From contig NZ_JADQWB010000005.1 of NCBI RefSeq assembly GCF_015704895.1, positions 124,001 through 188,000 on the forward strand: DNA of 64,000 nt. Direction: 5' to 3'. Of this stretch, positions 52,240-62,377 are shown piece after piece. Origin of the DNA: Agrobacterium leguminum (GTDB lineage: Bacteria > Pseudomonadota > Alphaproteobacteria > Rhizobiales > Rhizobiaceae). The notes beneath the pieces are model-generated. The model saw only the letters and a list, made by a program, of their open reading frames with translations, made no database searches and was not told where the DNA came from. Position 1 is the first letter of the stretch, and each line of letters opens with the position of its first letter. The position numbers were made by a program, and so were the translations under genes.

Positions 52240-52719
52240 TTACTCGGCGGCTTCTGCTGCAACTGCGAGAAGCTTGATCGAACCGCCAGCCTTTTCGATC
52301 TTTTCGATTGCGGGCTTGGAAGCGCCGGCAACTTCGAAAGCGACCTTGGCCTTCAGCTCGCCGTCGGCGAGAATGCGTACGCCGTCCTTGGCGCGGCGGA
52401 TAACGCCGGCAGCCTTGAGAGCAGCGGCATCGATCGTTGCGGAAGCGTCAAGCTTCTTGGCGTCGATGGCGGTCTGAATGCGGCCGAGCGATACGACAAC
52501 ATATTCGGAAGCGAAGATGTTGTTGAAACCGCGCTTCGGCAGACGACGGTAGATGGGCATCTGACCGCCTTCGAAACCGTTGATGGCGACGCCCGAACGA
52601 GCCTTCTGGCCCTTCACACCGCGACCACCGGTCTTGCCCTTGCCGGAACCGATACCGCGACCTACGCGGATACGGTCCTTGGAGGCGCCTTCGTTGTCTC
52701 TGATTTCATTGAGTTTCAT
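52240..52719 (-). CDS. rplO: 50S ribosomal protein L15
   Basis: The 159-residue assembly protein of the large subunit shows [20 protein letters not shown], the glycine-rich [24 protein letters not shown] and [16 protein letters not shown]. It sits 16 bases after rpmD in the spc operon. The C-terminus ends in an Ala/Glu run. Confidence 0.97.
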   Translation of the reverse strand: MKLNEIRDNEGASKDRIRVGRGIGSGKGKTGGRGVKGQKARSGVAINGFEGGQMPIYRRLPKRGFNNIFASEYVVVSLGRIQTAIDAKKLDASATIDAAALKAAGVIRRAKDGVRILADGELKAKVAFEVAGASKPAIEKIEKAGGSIKLLAVAAEAAE

Positions 52720-52735
52720 GATAGGTTACTCCGTC

Positions 52736-52942
52736 TCACTTCTCGTCAACGACGCGAACGAGATGCTGGACCGCACGGATCATGCCGCGAACCGCCGGAG
52801 TGTCTTCCAGGGTGCGCTGACGATGCATCTTGTTGAGACCCAGGCCGATCAGCGTCTGGCGCTGGATTGCCGGGCGGCGAATGGGGCTGCCGATCTGTTC
52901 GACCGTAACAGTCTTCTTGGCTTCAGTAGTCTTCTTGGCCAT
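52736..52942 (-). CDS. rpmD: 50S ribosomal protein L30
   Basis: A 68-residue large-subunit protein: [31 protein letters not shown] with the usual [21 protein letters not shown] end. It is 11 bases after rpsE. Its N-terminal basic extension (AKKTTEAKK) is common in alphaproteobacteria. Confidence 0.96.
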   Translation of the reverse strand: MAKKTTEAKKTVTVEQIGSPIRRPAIQRQTLIGLGLNKMHRQRTLEDTPAVRGMIRAVQHLVRVVDEK

Positions 52943-52953
52943 GATCCAGCTCC

Positions 52954-53523
52954 TTATTCTTCAGAAGCGTTGCCGGAAGCGGCACGACGAGCCTGAAGGG
53001 TCGCATACTTCAGACCGCGCTGTGCAGCGATGTCCTTCGGATGAACCTGATGCTTCAGAGCGTCGAACGTAGCGCGAACCATGTTGTACGGGTTCGAAGA
53101 ACCGGTCGACTTGGCAACAACGTCATGAACGCCGAGCGTTTCGAAAACGGCGCGCATCGGACCACCGGCGATGATACCGGTACCGGCCTTGGCCGAACGC
53201 AGCAGAACCTTGCCTGCGCCGTGACGGCCATTGACGTCGTGGTGCAGCGTGCGGCCATCGCGCAGCGGAACGAAGATCAGATCGCGCTTTGCGCTTTCGG
53301 TTGCCTTGCGGATCGCTTCCGGAACTTCACGAGCCTTGCCGTGACCGAAGCCAACGCGGCCCTTCTGGTCGCCAACGACGACGAGAGCGGCGAAGCCGAA
53401 GCGACGGCCACCCTTAACAACCTTTGCAACGCGGTTGATCGCGACCAGCTTGTCGACGAATTCGCTATCGCGCTCTTCGCGGTTCTGACGCTCTTCGCGG
53501 GAACCTCTTTTATCCTGTGCCAT
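52954..53523 (-). CDS. rpsE: 30S ribosomal protein S5
   Basis: The 189-residue protein helps proofreading and mRNA unwinding at the entry channel. It has the double-stranded RNA-binding region [21 protein letters not shown] and the core [17 protein letters not shown] and [20 protein letters not shown]. The 119-base gap from rplR contains a GC stem-loop. The N-terminus is Arg/Glu-rich. Confidence 0.97.
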   Translation of the reverse strand: MAQDKRGSREERQNREERDSEFVDKLVAINRVAKVVKGGRRFGFAALVVVGDQKGRVGFGHGKAREVPEAIRKATESAKRDLIFVPLRDGRTLHHDVNGRHGAGKVLLRSAKAGTGIIAGGPMRAVFETLGVHDVVAKSTGSSNPYNMVRATFDALKHQVHPKDIAAQRGLKYATLQARRAASGNASEE

Positions 53524-53611
53524 TGTCCTTGTCCTTTTTCTTTTGCGGGTGGAACGGCAAACGAAAAGACCAGCGGTCCCAATGAAGAGATCCGCATGGT
53601 CCGGTGAAATT

Positions 53612-53635
53612 CCGCCCGGATCGTTGTCCGGGCGG
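53612..53635 (-). promoter_or_regulatory. Stem-loop between rplR and rpsE
   Basis: A perfect nine-base stem CCGCCCGGA / TCCGGGCGG (53612-53620 and 53627-53635) lies 8 bases after rplR. On the minus strand the T tract precedes, not follows, the stem, so it is not an ordinary terminator in this direction. Confidence 0.45.
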
Positions 53636-53642
53636 AAAAAAA

Positions 53643-54005
53643 TCAGAAGTTCAGGCCGCCTTCGCGGGCAGCGTCTGCCAGGGCCTTGATACGGCCGTGG
53701 TAGATGAACGCGCCACGGTCGAATACGACATCCTTGACGCCAGCCTTGACGCCACGCTCGGCAACCAGCTTGCCTACGACAGTTGCTGCTGCAACGTCGG
53801 CGCCGGTCTTGAGCGAGCCGCGCAGATCGGCTTCGAGCGTGGAGGCAGACGCAAGCGTCTTGCCAGCAACGTCATCGATGATCTGGGCGTAGATGTTCTT
53901 CGACGAGCGATGAACCGACAGGCGCGGGCGGCCGTTGGCAACCGCCTTGATCTGGCGGCGCACACGGCTCGCGCGACGTGCAAGTGCTTCTTTCCTGCTA
54001 GCCAT
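53643..54005 (-). CDS. rplR: 50S ribosomal protein L18
   Basis: The 120-residue protein brings 5S RNA to the large subunit. [35 protein letters not shown] and [22 protein letters not shown] mark the family. It is 12 bases after rplF. Confidence 0.97.
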   Translation of the reverse strand: MASRKEALARRASRVRRQIKAVANGRPRLSVHRSSKNIYAQIIDDVAGKTLASASTLEADLRGSLKTGADVAAATVVGKLVAERGVKAGVKDVVFDRGAFIYHGRIKALADAAREGGLNF

Positions 54006-54017
54006 TTCGCGTGATCC

Positions 54018-54551
54018 TTACTTCTTCTTGCCTTCTTTGCGGACAATACGCTCTTCAGCGTACTTCACGCCCTTGCCCTTGTAGGGCTCGGGACCGCGGT
54101 ATTCGCGGATTTCCGCGGCTACCTGGCCAACCTGCTGCTTGTTGATGCCGGAAACGATGATTTCCGTGGGCTTCGGAACGGCAATGGTGATGCCGACCGG
54201 CGGCTCGTAAACAACATCGTGGGAGAAGCCGAGAGCCAGTTGCAGGTTCTTGCCCTGCATGGCGGCACGGTAACCGACGCCGTTGATTTCGAGCTTGCGC
54301 TCATAGCCGTCCTTAACACCCTTGAAGATGTTCTCGATCATCGTGCGGGACATGCCCCACTTCGAACGAGCTTCCTTGGTGCCGTTAGCCGGCGTTACGG
54401 AAACGCCGTTATCTTCGAGCTTCAGCTGAATGTCGTCGTTAGCGACGAAAAACAGTTCACCCTTCGGGCCCTTAGCAGTAACCTTCTGGCCGTCGACATT
54501 GGCCGTCACACCTGCTGGAACCGGAACGGGCTTTTTACCGATACGAGACAT
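54018..54551 (-). CDS. rplF: 50S ribosomal protein L6
   Basis: The 177-residue protein near the GTPase centre consists of two similar domains. [26 protein letters not shown]-like [22 protein letters not shown] and [23 protein letters not shown] identify it. It follows rpsH by 42 bases. Confidence 0.97.
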   Translation of the reverse strand: MSRIGKKPVPVPAGVTANVDGQKVTAKGPKGELFFVANDDIQLKLEDNGVSVTPANGTKEARSKWGMSRTMIENIFKGVKDGYERKLEINGVGYRAAMQGKNLQLALGFSHDVVYEPPVGITIAVPKPTEIIVSGINKQQVGQVAAEIREYRGPEPYKGKGVKYAEERIVRKEGKKK

Positions 54552-54593
54552 TATTCAATCCTGTCTGTTCGTTATGGAGATCCTTGCCCAGTC

Positions 54594-54992
54594 TTAGAAG
54601 ACCGAGCAAAGAACCTCGCCACCAACGTTCTGTTCGCGAGCCTGGTGATCGGCCATCACGCCCTTCGGGGTCGAAAGGATGGTGATGCCGAGGCCGTTCG
54701 CGACCTGCGGAATGGACTTTACCGAGACATAAACCCGGCGGCCCGGCTTGGAAACGCGGCCGATCTCACGGATCACGGACGCGCCTTCGTAGTACTTCAG
54801 CTCGATCGTGAATTCGGACTTGCCGTTTTCGAAATCGACCTTGGAATAACCGCGAATGTAGCCTTCAGCCTGCAGCACGTCGAGAACGCGTGCGCGGAGG
54901 CTGGAAGCCGGCGTGCTTACCGAAGACTTGCGGCGAGCAGCACCATTGCGGATGCGGGTGAGCATATCACCCAAAGGATCAGTCATGGTCAT
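54594..54992 (-). CDS. rpsH: 30S ribosomal protein S8
   Basis: The 132-residue central-domain 16S RNA-binding protein shows [20 protein letters not shown] and the C-terminal [26 protein letters not shown]. In E. coli S8 represses the spc operon by binding rplE mRNA; whether that holds here is not evident. It is 12 bases after rpsN. Confidence 0.97.
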   Translation of the reverse strand: MTMTDPLGDMLTRIRNGAARRKSSVSTPASSLRARVLDVLQAEGYIRGYSKVDFENGKSEFTIELKYYEGASVIREIGRVSKPGRRVYVSVKSIPQVANGLGITILSTPKGVMADHQAREQNVGGEVLCSVF

Positions 54993-55004
54993 GTGCCCGT
55001 CTCC

Positions 55005-55310
55005 TTACCAGCTCGACTTGACAATGCCCGGCACCTTGCCGGAATTGCCCAGCTCACGAAGCGCGATACGCGACATCTTGAGCTTGCGATAGAACGCGCG
55101 CGGACGGCCCGTTACTTCGCAGCGGTTGCGGATACGCGTCTTCGAGCCGTCACGCGGCAGCGAAGCGAGCTTCAGAGTGGCCTTGAACCGGTCTTCGATC
55201 GGAAGGGACTGGTTCATCACGATCGCCTTCAGTGCGGCGCGCTTGGCGGCCTGCTGGGCGACCGACTTGCGGCGGCGCTTGTTCTTTTCAACTGCGCTTG
55301 TTTTCGCCAT
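55005..55310 (-). CDS. rpsN: 30S ribosomal protein S14
   Basis: A 101-residue small-subunit head protein of the long, zinc-free type, without the CxxC pairs. [20 protein letters not shown] and the [23 protein letters not shown] region, with one lone Cys, identify it. It follows rplE by 33 bases. Confidence 0.97.
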   Translation of the reverse strand: MAKTSAVEKNKRRRKSVAQQAAKRAALKAIVMNQSLPIEDRFKATLKLASLPRDGSKTRIRNRCEVTGRPRAFYRKLKMSRIALRELGNSGKVPGIVKSSW

Positions 55311-55343
55311 ATCGGAGTTCCTTTTCTACGCTCGTCGTTACGG

Positions 55344-55898
55344 TTAGTGACGGAACGGGAAGTTGAACTCTGTCAGCAGAGCCCGAGCTTCGTCGTCCGA
55401 CGTCGCCGTCGTGCAAACGATGATGTCCATGCCCCACATCTGATCAACCTTATCGTAGTTGATCTCAGGGAACACAATGTGTTCCTTGATGCCCATGGCG
55501 AAGTTGCCACGGCCGTCAAAGCTCTTCGGGTTCAGGCCCCGGAAGTCGCGAACGCGCGGAAGCGCGATGTTGACCAGACGATCAAGGAATTCGTACATGC
55601 GGGCGCCACGAAGGGTAACCTTCGCACCGATCGGCATGCCTTCGCGAACCTTGAAACCTGCGATCGAGTTGCGAGCGCGGGTAACGACCGGCTTCTGGCC
55701 GGCGATCGCAGCCAGGTCACCGGCAGCGATGGTGGGCTTCTTGGAGTCGGCAGTCGCCTCGCCAACACCCATGTTGATCACGATCTTTTCAAGCTTCGGG
55801 ATCATCATCACGTTGGCGTAGGAGAACTTCTCCTGCATGGCGCCACGGATACGGGAAACGTATTCCGTCTTGAGACGCGGCTCGTACTTATCAGCCAT
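55344..55898 (-). CDS. rplE: 50S ribosomal protein L5
   Basis: The 184-residue protein binds 5S RNA and contacts the P-site t[23 protein letters not shown]-like [42 protein letters not shown] and the C-terminal [20 protein letters not shown] are typical. It overlaps the rplX stop by 8 bases. Confidence 0.97.
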   Translation of the reverse strand: MADKYEPRLKTEYVSRIRGAMQEKFSYANVMMIPKLEKIVINMGVGEATADSKKPTIAAGDLAAIAGQKPVVTRARNSIAGFKVREGMPIGAKVTLRGARMYEFLDRLVNIALPRVRDFRGLNPKSFDGRGNFAMGIKEHIVFPEINYDKVDQMWGMDIIVCTTATSDDEARALLTEFNFPFRH

Positions 55899-56199
55899 CG
55901 ATCACTTCTCCCGAACGCTTGGCCACGCGGACCTTCTTGCCATCCACAACCGAGAAGCCAACGCGGGTCGGCTTGCCATCCTTGTCGACGATGGCGATGT
56001 TGGAGATGTGCAAGGATGCTTCCTTGTTGATGATGCCGGCTTCCTGGGCCTGGGTCTGGCGCTGGTGACGCTTCACCATGTTAACGCCACGCACAACGGC
56101 CCGATCTTCCTTCGGCAAAACCTGGATTACTTCGCCGGTACGGCCCTTGTCCTTACCGGTCAATACGACAACCTTGTCGCCTTTACGAATCTTCTGCAT
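55891..56199 (-). CDS. rplX: 50S ribosomal protein L24
   Basis: The 102-residue assembly-initiator protein has the KOW motif [22 protein letters not shown] and [15 protein letters not shown]. Its stop overlaps the rplE start by 8 bases. Confidence 0.96.
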   Translation of the reverse strand: MQKIRKGDKVVVLTGKDKGRTGEVIQVLPKEDRAVVRGVNMVKRHQRQTQAQEAGIINKEASLHISNIAIVDKDGKPTRVGFSVVDGKKVRVAKRSGEVIDG

Positions 56200-56211
56200 C
56201 GCATTCGCTCC

Positions 56212-56580
56212 TTACAGTACTTCCGGAGCCAGCGAGATGATCTTCATGTGGTTCTTGGCGCGAAGTTCGCGCGGAACCGGTCCGAAGATACGGGTGCCGA
56301 TGGGCTCTTTCTTGTTGTCGATAAGAACGGCTGCGTTGTTATCGAAACGGATGACGCTGCCGTCAGCGCGGCGGATGTCCTTGGCGGTGCGCACGACAAC
56401 CGCCTTCATCACGTCGCCCTTCTTGACGCGGCCGCGCGGAATAGCTTCCTTGATGGAAACGACAATAATGTCGCCAACAGAAGCATATTTGCGCTTCGAG
56501 CCGCCCAGCACCTTGATGCACATGACACGACGTGCGCCGGAATTATCCGCCACGTCGAGGTTTGTTTGCATCTGAATCAT
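56212..56580 (-). CDS. rplN: 50S ribosomal protein L14
   Basis: The 122-residue protein forms an intersubunit bridge. [20 protein letters not shown] and [20 protein letters not shown] are family marks. The ATG at 56578-56580 fits the family start; longer frames upstream are noise. It is the first gene of the spc block, behind a 234-base gap with a terminator-like hairpin. Confidence 0.98.
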   Translation of the reverse strand: MIQMQTNLDVADNSGARRVMCIKVLGGSKRKYASVGDIIVVSIKEAIPRGRVKKGDVMKAVVVRTAKDIRRADGSVIRFDNNAAVLIDNKKEPIGTRIFGPVPRELRAKNHMKIISLAPEVL

Positions 56581-56730
56581 GTCAGGTCGCCTTCTTGTTG
56601 TTACCGGGACGGTTGGGCAAACTCTCCCGAGCAAGCCCCCTGCCCCAGCTTATGAATATCTCTTTTTTTGCGCGGAAATGTCGTGACAGGGTGGTTTCCC
56701 GAAGGACCTTCCGTGCGCATCAAAGCAAAA

Positions 56731-56751
56731 GACGCTCGATTCACGAGCGTC
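56731..56751 (-). terminator. Terminator-like hairpin at the S10/spc boundary
   Basis: GACGCTCG (56731-56738) pairs perfectly with CGAGCGTC (56744-56751); on the minus strand the stem is followed by TTTTGCTTTG. It is 64 bases after rpsQ and before rplN. A second stem, TCGCGCCA / TGGCGCGA (56775-56782 and 56796-56803), lies just after rpsQ. Confidence 0.65.
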
Positions 56752-56814
56752 CTTGCGGTGCTTCATACAGGAATTCGCGCCAAGTGCAAGACACCTGGCG
56801 CGATTCTGATGAAA

Positions 56815-57051
56815 TTAAGCCTGGGCGGAAACGACCGTCCAGCGCTTGTCCTTGGAGATCGGTGCGCATTCCTCGATGGAAACGACATCGCCGACCTTAT
56901 ACTGATTGTTTTCGTCGTGTGCCTTGTACTTCTTCGAACGACGAACGGTCTTCTGAAGCAGCGGGTGAGCGAATCGGCGCTCAACCCGGACTACGACAGT
57001 CTTCTCGTTCTTGTCGGACACTACGACGCCCTGCAGAATGCGTTTCGGCAT
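56815..57051 (-). CDS. rpsQ: 30S ribosomal protein S17
   Basis: A 78-residue 16S RNA-binding protein: [43 protein letters not shown] and [19 protein letters not shown]. It is the last gene of the S10 block, 11 bases after rpmC. Confidence 0.97.
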   Translation of the reverse strand: MPKRILQGVVVSDKNEKTVVVRVERRFAHPLLQKTVRRSKKYKAHDENNQYKVGDVVSIEECAPISKDKRWTVVSAQA

Positions 57052-57062
57052 ATTATTCTTCC

Positions 57063-57263
57063 TTAGGCCTTGGCTTCTGCCGCCTTCTGGCGGGCAATGG
57101 TTTTAACGCGGGCGATATCCTTGCGGACTTCGTTGATGCGCGAGGACTTCTCCAGCTGACCAGTTGCCTTCTGGAAGCGCAGGTTGAACTGCTCCTTCTT
57201 CAGATCGGCGAGCTTGTCCTTGAGCTGGTCGGCGCTGAGGCCGCGAACTTCATCGGCTTTCAT
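57063..57263 (-). CDS. rpmC: 50S ribosomal protein L29
   Basis: A 66-residue helical protein at the tunnel exit, where signal recognition particle and trigger factor dock. [21 protein letters not shown] and the [30 protein letters not shown] core identify it. Confidence 0.96.
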   Translation of the reverse strand: MKADEVRGLSADQLKDKLADLKKEQFNLRFQKATGQLEKSSRINEVRKDIARVKTIARQKAAEAKA

Positions 57264-57275
57264 GTGCCTTGCTCC

Positions 57276-57689
57276 TTACTCTGCGATGCGCTGTACGAAG
57301 CGCGTCTTGACCGAGAGCTTGGCAGCGCCGAGACGAAGCGCCTCACGGGCGATCTCCTCGGACACACCGTCGATCTCGAACATCATACGACCGGGCTTGA
57401 CCTTGCATGCCCAGTAATCGACCGAACCCTTGCCCTTACCCATACGAACTTCGGTCGGCTTTGCCGTGACCGGAACGTCGGGGAATACGCGGATCCACAC
57501 GCGACCTGCGCGCTTCATGTAACGCGTGATCGCGCGGCGGGCCGCTTCGATCTCGCGTGCATTCACGCGGTTCGGTTCCTGCGACTTCAAGCCGAATTCA
57601 CCGAATGCCAGGTCAAAGCCGCCCTTGGCGACGCCCTTGATGCGTCCCTTGAACTGCTTACGGTACTTAGTACGCTTTGGCTGCAACAT
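57276..57689 (-). CDS. rplP: 50S ribosomal protein L16
   Basis: The 137-residue protein organises the A-site region. [45 protein letters not shown] and [21 protein letters not shown] are typical. It follows rpsC by 38 bases and precedes rpmC by 12. Confidence 0.98.
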   Translation of the reverse strand: MLQPKRTKYRKQFKGRIKGVAKGGFDLAFGEFGLKSQEPNRVNAREIEAARRAITRYMKRAGRVWIRVFPDVPVTAKPTEVRMGKGKGSVDYWACKVKPGRMMFEIDGVSEEIAREALRLGAAKLSVKTRFVQRIAE

Positions 57690-57727
57690 TTTCTTACTTC
57701 TCCGAGCTTATCTTTCGCCAGCGTCAA

Positions 57728-58459
57728 TCAAGCGTTTTCGCGACGACGATCGGGACGATCGCCACGCTCACGGCTTGCAGGGCCCTGTGCGTCGCCTTCG
57801 AGACCGCGACGCTCAGAAGCCATCGGATCGTGCTCAAGGATTTCGCCCTTGAAGATCCAGACCTTGATGCCGCAAATGCCGAATGCGGTTTCAGCTTCAG
57901 CCGTGCCGTAGTCGATGTCCGCACGCAGCGTGTGGAGCGGAACGCGACCTTCGCGGTACCATTCGGTACGAGCGATTTCTGCACCGCCGAGACGGCCGCC
58001 GCAGGTGATCTTGATGCCTTCGGCGCCAAGACGCATTGCGGACTGAACAGCACGCTTCATCGCACGGCGGAAAGCCACGCGGCGCTCGAGCTGCTGAGCG
58101 ATCGACTGGGCAACCAGCGTCGCGTCGATTTCCGGCTTGCGCACTTCAACGATGTTGAGGTGCGTTTCGGAGTTGGTCATCTCGGAAAGCTTCTTGCGAA
58201 GCTTCTCGATGTCCGCGCCCTTCTTGCCGATGATCAGACCCGGACGAGCCGAGTGGATCGTAACGCGGCACTTCTTGTGCGGACGCTCGATGACGACCTT
58301 GGCGATACCGGCCTGCTTGAGTTCCTTGATCAGGTAAGCCCGGATCTTCAGGTCTTCATGCAGCAGCTTGCCGTATTCTGCGGTGTCAGCGTACCAGCGG
58401 CTATCCCAGGTACGGTTGATGCCGAGGCGGAAGCCAATCGGATTGATTTTCTGACCCAT
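57728..58459 (-). CDS. rpsC: 30S ribosomal protein S3
   Basis: The 243-residue entry-channel protein has [20 protein letters not shown], the KH domain near residues 40-110 ([23 protein letters not shown]) and [34 protein letters not shown]. The C-terminal tail is Arg/Asp-rich. Its ATG overlaps the rplV stop by one base. Confidence 0.98.
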   Translation of the reverse strand: MGQKINPIGFRLGINRTWDSRWYADTAEYGKLLHEDLKIRAYLIKELKQAGIAKVVIERPHKKCRVTIHSARPGLIIGKKGADIEKLRKKLSEMTNSETHLNIVEVRKPEIDATLVAQSIAQQLERRVAFRRAMKRAVQSAMRLGAEGIKITCGGRLGGAEIARTEWYREGRVPLHTLRADIDYGTAEAETAFGICGIKVWIFKGEILEHDPMASERRGLEGDAQGPASRERGDRPDRRRENA

Positions 58460-58848
58460 TATGCGGCCTCCCCTTTTTCCTCGACTTCACGAACAACGAT
58501 CGTGAGGTGAGCGAACGGCTTTTCGATGCGGGAAGCACGACCACGGCCACGAGCGTGGAAACGCTTCATGGTGATGGACTTGCCAACATAGGCCTCGGCG
58601 ACGACGAGAGCGTCGACGTCGAGGTCGTGGTTGTTTTCCGCATTGGCAATTGCAGATTCCAGCGTCTTCTTGACGGTGCCTGCAATGCGCTTGCGGGAGA
58701 ATTCGAGCTCGGCGAGAGCGCGATCAACCTTCTTGCCACGGATAAGAGCGGCAACCAGGTTCAGTTTCTGGGGGCTGACGCGGAGCGTACGGGCAACGGC
58801 CTGAGCCTCGTTGTCCTTCAGCCGGCGTTCGGTCTTAGCCTTCGCCAT
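58459..58848 (-). CDS. rplV: 50S ribosomal protein L22
   Basis: The 129-residue protein lines the exit tunnel; its long hairpin can affect stalling and macrolide action. [24 protein letters not shown] and the [19 protein letters not shown] segment are typical. It is 2 bases after rpsS. Confidence 0.97.
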   Translation of the reverse strand: MAKAKTERRLKDNEAQAVARTLRVSPQKLNLVAALIRGKKVDRALAELEFSRKRIAGTVKKTLESAIANAENNHDLDVDALVVAEAYVGKSITMKRFHARGRGRASRIEKPFAHLTIVVREVEEKGEAA

Positions 58849-58850
58849 GA

Positions 58851-59129
58851 TTACTTCCTCTTTGCCTTCTTGTCCGCGCCGTGACCGTAATAGGTACGGG
58901 TCGGAGAGAATTCACCGAACTTGTGTCCGACCATGTCTTCGTTGACGGAGACGGGCACATGCTTGCTGCCGTTGTAGACGCCGAAGGTCAGACCAACGAA
59001 CTGCGGCAGGATCGTGGAGCGACGGCTCCAGATCTTGATTACTTCGTTACGTCCGCTCTCGCGCACCTTCTCAGCCTTGGTGAGAAGATAGCCGTCAACA
59101 AACGGACCTTTCCATACTGAACGAGCCAT
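58851..59129 (-). CDS. rpsS: 30S ribosomal protein S19
   Basis: A 92-residue head protein: [42 protein letters not shown] and [20 protein letters not shown] are diagnostic. It partners S13 near the A-site tRNA and is 15 bases after rplB. Confidence 0.98.
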   Translation of the reverse strand: MARSVWKGPFVDGYLLTKAEKVRESGRNEVIKIWSRRSTILPQFVGLTFGVYNGSKHVPVSVNEDMVGHKFGEFSPTRTYYGHGADKKAKRK

Positions 59130-59144
59130 TAGTGACTACCTCTC

Positions 59145-59981
59145 TTACTTCTTACGCTGATGGCGCGAGCGCATGATGAACTTGTCGGTCGACTTGTTCG
59201 AACGGGTGCGCTTGCCCTTCGTGGGCTTGCCCCACGGAGTAACCGGGTGGCGACCACCCGACGTGCGACCTTCACCACCACCGTGCGGGTGGTCGACCGG
59301 GTTCATGACGACGCCGCGAACGTGCGGACGCTTGCCGCGCCAACGGGAACGACCGGCCTTGCCGTCGTTGATGTTGGCGTGGTCCGAGTTCGAAACAGCA
59401 CCGATCGATGCGAGGCAGGAGCCATGCACCAGACGCTGTTCGCCCGAGTTGAGACGCAGGATGGCCATGCCGGCATCGCGGCCGACGAGCTGGACATACG
59501 TACCGGCGGAGCGAGCGATCTGACCGCCCTTGCCCGGCTTCATCTCGACGTTGTGGATGATCGAACCGACCGGAATGTACTGAAGCGGCATGGTGTTGCC
59601 GGGCTTCACGTCCACTGCCTTGTCGGAGGCGATCACCTTGTCACCGGCAGCGAGACGCTGTGGCGCGAGAATGTAAGCCTGTTCGCCGTCGGTATACGTA
59701 ACCAGCGCGATGAACGCGGTGCGGTTGGGGTCGTATTCCAGACGCTCAACGGTGCCTTCTACGTCGAACTTGCGACGCTTGAAGTCAACCAGACGGTAGG
59801 TCCGCTTGTGACCGCCACCCTGGAAACGGACGGTGATCCGGCCCTGGTTGTTACGGCCACCCTTGGAGCTGAGGCCCTGGGTGAGAGCCTTTACCGGCTT
59901 GCCCTTGTAGAGCGAAGCGCGGTCCACGATAACCAGCTGGCGCTGGCTCGGCGTGGTCGGATTGAAACTTTTCAATGCCAT
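59145..59981 (-). CDS. rplB: 50S ribosomal protein L2
   Basis: The 278-residue protein supports the peptidyl-transferase centre and subunit joining. [42 protein letters not shown] and the C-terminal [31 protein letters not shown] with its conserved His are decisive. It is 43 bases after rplW. Confidence 0.98.
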   Translation of the reverse strand: MALKSFNPTTPSQRQLVIVDRASLYKGKPVKALTQGLSSKGGRNNQGRITVRFQGGGHKRTYRLVDFKRRKFDVEGTVERLEYDPNRTAFIALVTYTDGEQAYILAPQRLAAGDKVIASDKAVDVKPGNTMPLQYIPVGSIIHNVEMKPGKGGQIARSAGTYVQLVGRDAGMAILRLNSGEQRLVHGSCLASIGAVSNSDHANINDGKAGRSRWRGKRPHVRGVVMNPVDHPHGGGEGRTSGGRHPVTPWGKPTKGKRTRSNKSTDKFIMRSRHQRKK

Positions 59982-60024
59982 TTTCTTGTTCCCTTTTGGG
60001 TCTTTGCCCGCTTGGGCCTAACCT

Positions 60025-60318
60025 TTAGAGTCCGGTGGACACGTCGATGGATTGACCTTCGGCGAGCGTGACGACGGCTTTCTTGACGTCCTTCAGCTTA
60101 CCGGCGAATCCACGGAAACGACGGGTCTTACCCTTGCGGATAAGCGTGTTCACAGCCGTGACTTTGACGCCGAAGAGAGCTTCCACGGCAGCCTTAATTT
60201 CAGGCTTGGAAGCGTTCTTGGCGACGTTGAATACGACCTGGTTCTGTTCGGATACCAGCGTCGACTTTTCCGTGATCGAAGGAGATACGATCACATCGTA
60301 GTGGCGAAGATCCGTCAT
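60025..60318 (-). CDS. rplW: 50S ribosomal protein L23
   Basis: A 97-residue tunnel-exit protein that docks trigger factor. [27 protein letters not shown] and [24 protein letters not shown] identify it. It overlaps the rplD stop by 4 bases. Confidence 0.97.
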   Translation of the reverse strand: MTDLRHYDVIVSPSITEKSTLVSEQNQVVFNVAKNASKPEIKAAVEALFGVKVTAVNTLIRKGKTRRFRGFAGKLKDVKKAVVTLAEGQSIDVSTGL

Positions 60319-60935
60319 TTGAACCGCTCCTCCAGAGCCTCTACAGCAGCCTTGGAAAGCACCAGCTTGCCACGGCGCAGGATGTCGTAAACATTGATGC
60401 CCTGAACCGGCAGAACGTCCACGTTCGGGATGTTCTGAGCAGCGAGCTTGAAGTTGCCATCAAGTTCGGCGCCGCCGATAACGAGAGCGTTGGTCAGGCC
60501 AAGCGAAGCGAAGCTGCCCAGCAGAGCCTTGGTCTTTGCTTCGGACGCGACGAGCTGATCAACGATGATCAGTTCTTCAGCCTTCAGCTTTGCAGACAGG
60601 GCGTGACGCAGAGCGAGCGCGCGAACCTTCTTCGGAAGGTCGTGTGCATGGCTGCGAACGACCGGGCCGTGGGCCTTGCCGCCGCCGCGGAACTGCGGTG
60701 CGCGAGCCGAATGGTGACGAGCGCGGCCCGTACCCTTCTGCTTGTACATCTTCGCGCCGGTGCGGGAAACTTCCGACCGGTTCTTGGACTTGTGGGTTCC
60801 CTGCTGCTTCTTTGCAAGCTGCCAGCGAACCATGCGGGCCAGGATGTCCTGGCGGGGGTCGAGGCCGAAAATCTCATCCGACAGAGAAACCTTGCCGGCG
60901 TCTTTTCCCTCGAGGGTCTTGACGTTCAATTCCAT
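60315..60935 (-). CDS. rplD: 50S ribosomal protein L4
   Basis: The 206-residue protein has the long tunnel loop [41 protein letters not shown]. In E. coli L4 autoregulates the S10 operon by attenuation; the leader needed for that is not recognisable by eye here. The end overlaps rplW. Confidence 0.98.
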   Translation of the reverse strand: MELNVKTLEGKDAGKVSLSDEIFGLDPRQDILARMVRWQLAKKQQGTHKSKNRSEVSRTGAKMYKQKGTGRARHHSARAPQFRGGGKAHGPVVRSHAHDLPKKVRALALRHALSAKLKAEELIIVDQLVASEAKTKALLGSFASLGLTNALVIGGAELDGNFKLAAQNIPNVDVLPVQGINVYDILRRGKLVLSKAAVEALEERFK

Positions 60936-60947
60936 GATAAGGCTCCC

Positions 60948-61589
60948 TTACTTCGCAGCCGACTTGACGGCGTCGCGGACGATGATCCAGGAACCCTTCG
61001 AGCCGGGAACTGCACCCTTCACGAGGATGAGGCCACGGTCTTCATCGGTCGAAACGACTTCGAGGTTCTGGGTCGTAACGCGCGTCTGGCCCATATGACC
61101 AGCCATGCGCTTGCCCTTCCAGACGCGGCCCGGATCCTGGTTGTTACCGGTCGAACCGTGTGCACGGTGCGACACGGAGTTACCGTGCGAAGCGCGGCCA
61201 CCACCGAAGTTGTGACGCTTCATAGCACCGGCAAAACCTTTACCGATCGTGGTTCCAGTGACGTCGACCAGCTGGCCGGACTGAAAATGATTTGCGGTCA
61301 GTGTTGCACCGATGTCGATCAGGTTCTCGGGGGAAACCCGGAACTCGACGAGCTTGGCTTTCGGTTCGACATTGGCAGCGGCAAAATGACCGCGAAGCGC
61401 CTTCGTCGTGTTCTTGACCTTGGACTGGCCGGCACCGAGCTGAACTGCGGTATAGCCATTCTTGTCTTCCGTGCGCTGGGCAACGACTTGTACGTTATCC
61501 AGTCGCAATACTGTTACGGGGATATGTTCACCTGCGTCGTTATAGACGCGTGTCATACCCACTTTCTGTGCAATCACACCTGAACGCAT
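60948..61589 (-). CDS. rplC: 50S ribosomal protein L3
   Basis: The 213-residue assembly-initiator protein has [48 protein letters not shown] with its methylated-Gln region context, and [17 protein letters not shown] 61587-61589 fits the family; a longer frame to 61664 lacks support. A 168-base gap separates it from rpsJ, larger than the other gaps within the block. Confidence 0.97.
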   Translation of the reverse strand: MRSGVIAQKVGMTRVYNDAGEHIPVTVLRLDNVQVVAQRTEDKNGYTAVQLGAGQSKVKNTTKALRGHFAAANVEPKAKLVEFRVSPENLIDIGATLTANHFQSGQLVDVTGTTIGKGFAGAMKRHNFGGGRASHGNSVSHRAHGSTGNNQDPGRVWKGKRMAGHMGQTRVTTQNLEVVSTDEDRGLILVKGAVPGSKGSWIIVRDAVKSAAK

Positions 61590-61757
61590 TGGTTCATCCT
61601 CTTGCGAGCCTTGAAGGGAAAACCCTCTCTGGCCTTTGTTAAGGAGTGCCCTTCGACATCTCACGATGTTTCCGGTCTCCGGTTTGGAAGTCGTTGGATT
61701 ACTCCACGTACCTTCCTTGTTATTTCAGCCCTCACCTTGGATAGATCGGGCCGGGTC

Positions 61758-62066
61758 TTAGAGCTTGATTTCCACGTCAACGCCAGCAGCGAGGTCGAGC
61801 TTCATCAGAGCATCGACAGTCTGCGGGGTGGGGTCAACGATATCGAGAAGACGCTTGTGCGTCCGCATTTCGAACTGTTCACGGCTCTTCTTATCGACGT
61901 GAGGAGAGCGGTTGACGGTAAACTTTTCGATGCGGGTGGGGAGCGGAACCGGGCCGCGAACGCTGGCGCCGGTGCGCTTTGCGGTCGACACGATTTCACG
62001 GGTAGAGGCATCGAGGATCCGGTGATCGAACGCCTTGAGGCGGATACGGATATTCTGGCCGTTCAT
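61758..62066 (-). CDS. rpsJ: 30S ribosomal protein S10
   Basis: A 102-residue head protein, also the NusE antitermination partner of Nus[69 protein letters not shown] is diagnostic in parts. It opens the S10 block 311 bases after tuf. Confidence 0.98.
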
Positions 62067-62300
62067 TCGTCTTGTCCTTGTTCTTTGTTATTCGTTTCCG
62101 CACGCGGAAACACATGAACTTCTATTGATCGTGGCGCCGCAGATTTTCAAAAATCGAGAGAAATGCGCTGTCGCATCCCAATCATTTCAGTTGTCTGTAT
62201 TGCTAAAACACCGCGTTTCGCAATCGCTTGCGAATCCAGCGGTGAGTGTGAGTGCGCGTTTACGCGCTTTCACCGAATTTTTCAAGCACTAAAAATGCAA

Positions 62301-62354
62301 CGCCGCCAGGCTTTTTACCAAAAGTCCGGCGGCGGTGTTGTTCACACCGCCGCC
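62301..62354 (-). terminator. Terminator and overlapping alternative hairpin after tuf
   Basis: In minus-strand order the segments are C (62343-62354), B (62326-62337) and A (62301-62310). B can pair with A, giving a stem before a GCATTTTTAG tract (terminator), or with C, giving an 11-base stem that would prevent it. The remainder of the 311-base tuf-rpsJ gap (62067-62377) has no supported gene; a TTGAAA...TAAACG pair on the minus strand near 62256-62284 might be an rpsJ promoter. Confidence 0.6.
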
Positions 62355-62377
62355 AGTCTGAATTTCAAAGGTCGAAA

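Noticed and set aside
54219-56030. A 603-codon plus-strand frame opposite rplF to rplX
   Set aside because: Antisense to universally conserved ribosomal genes with no domain.
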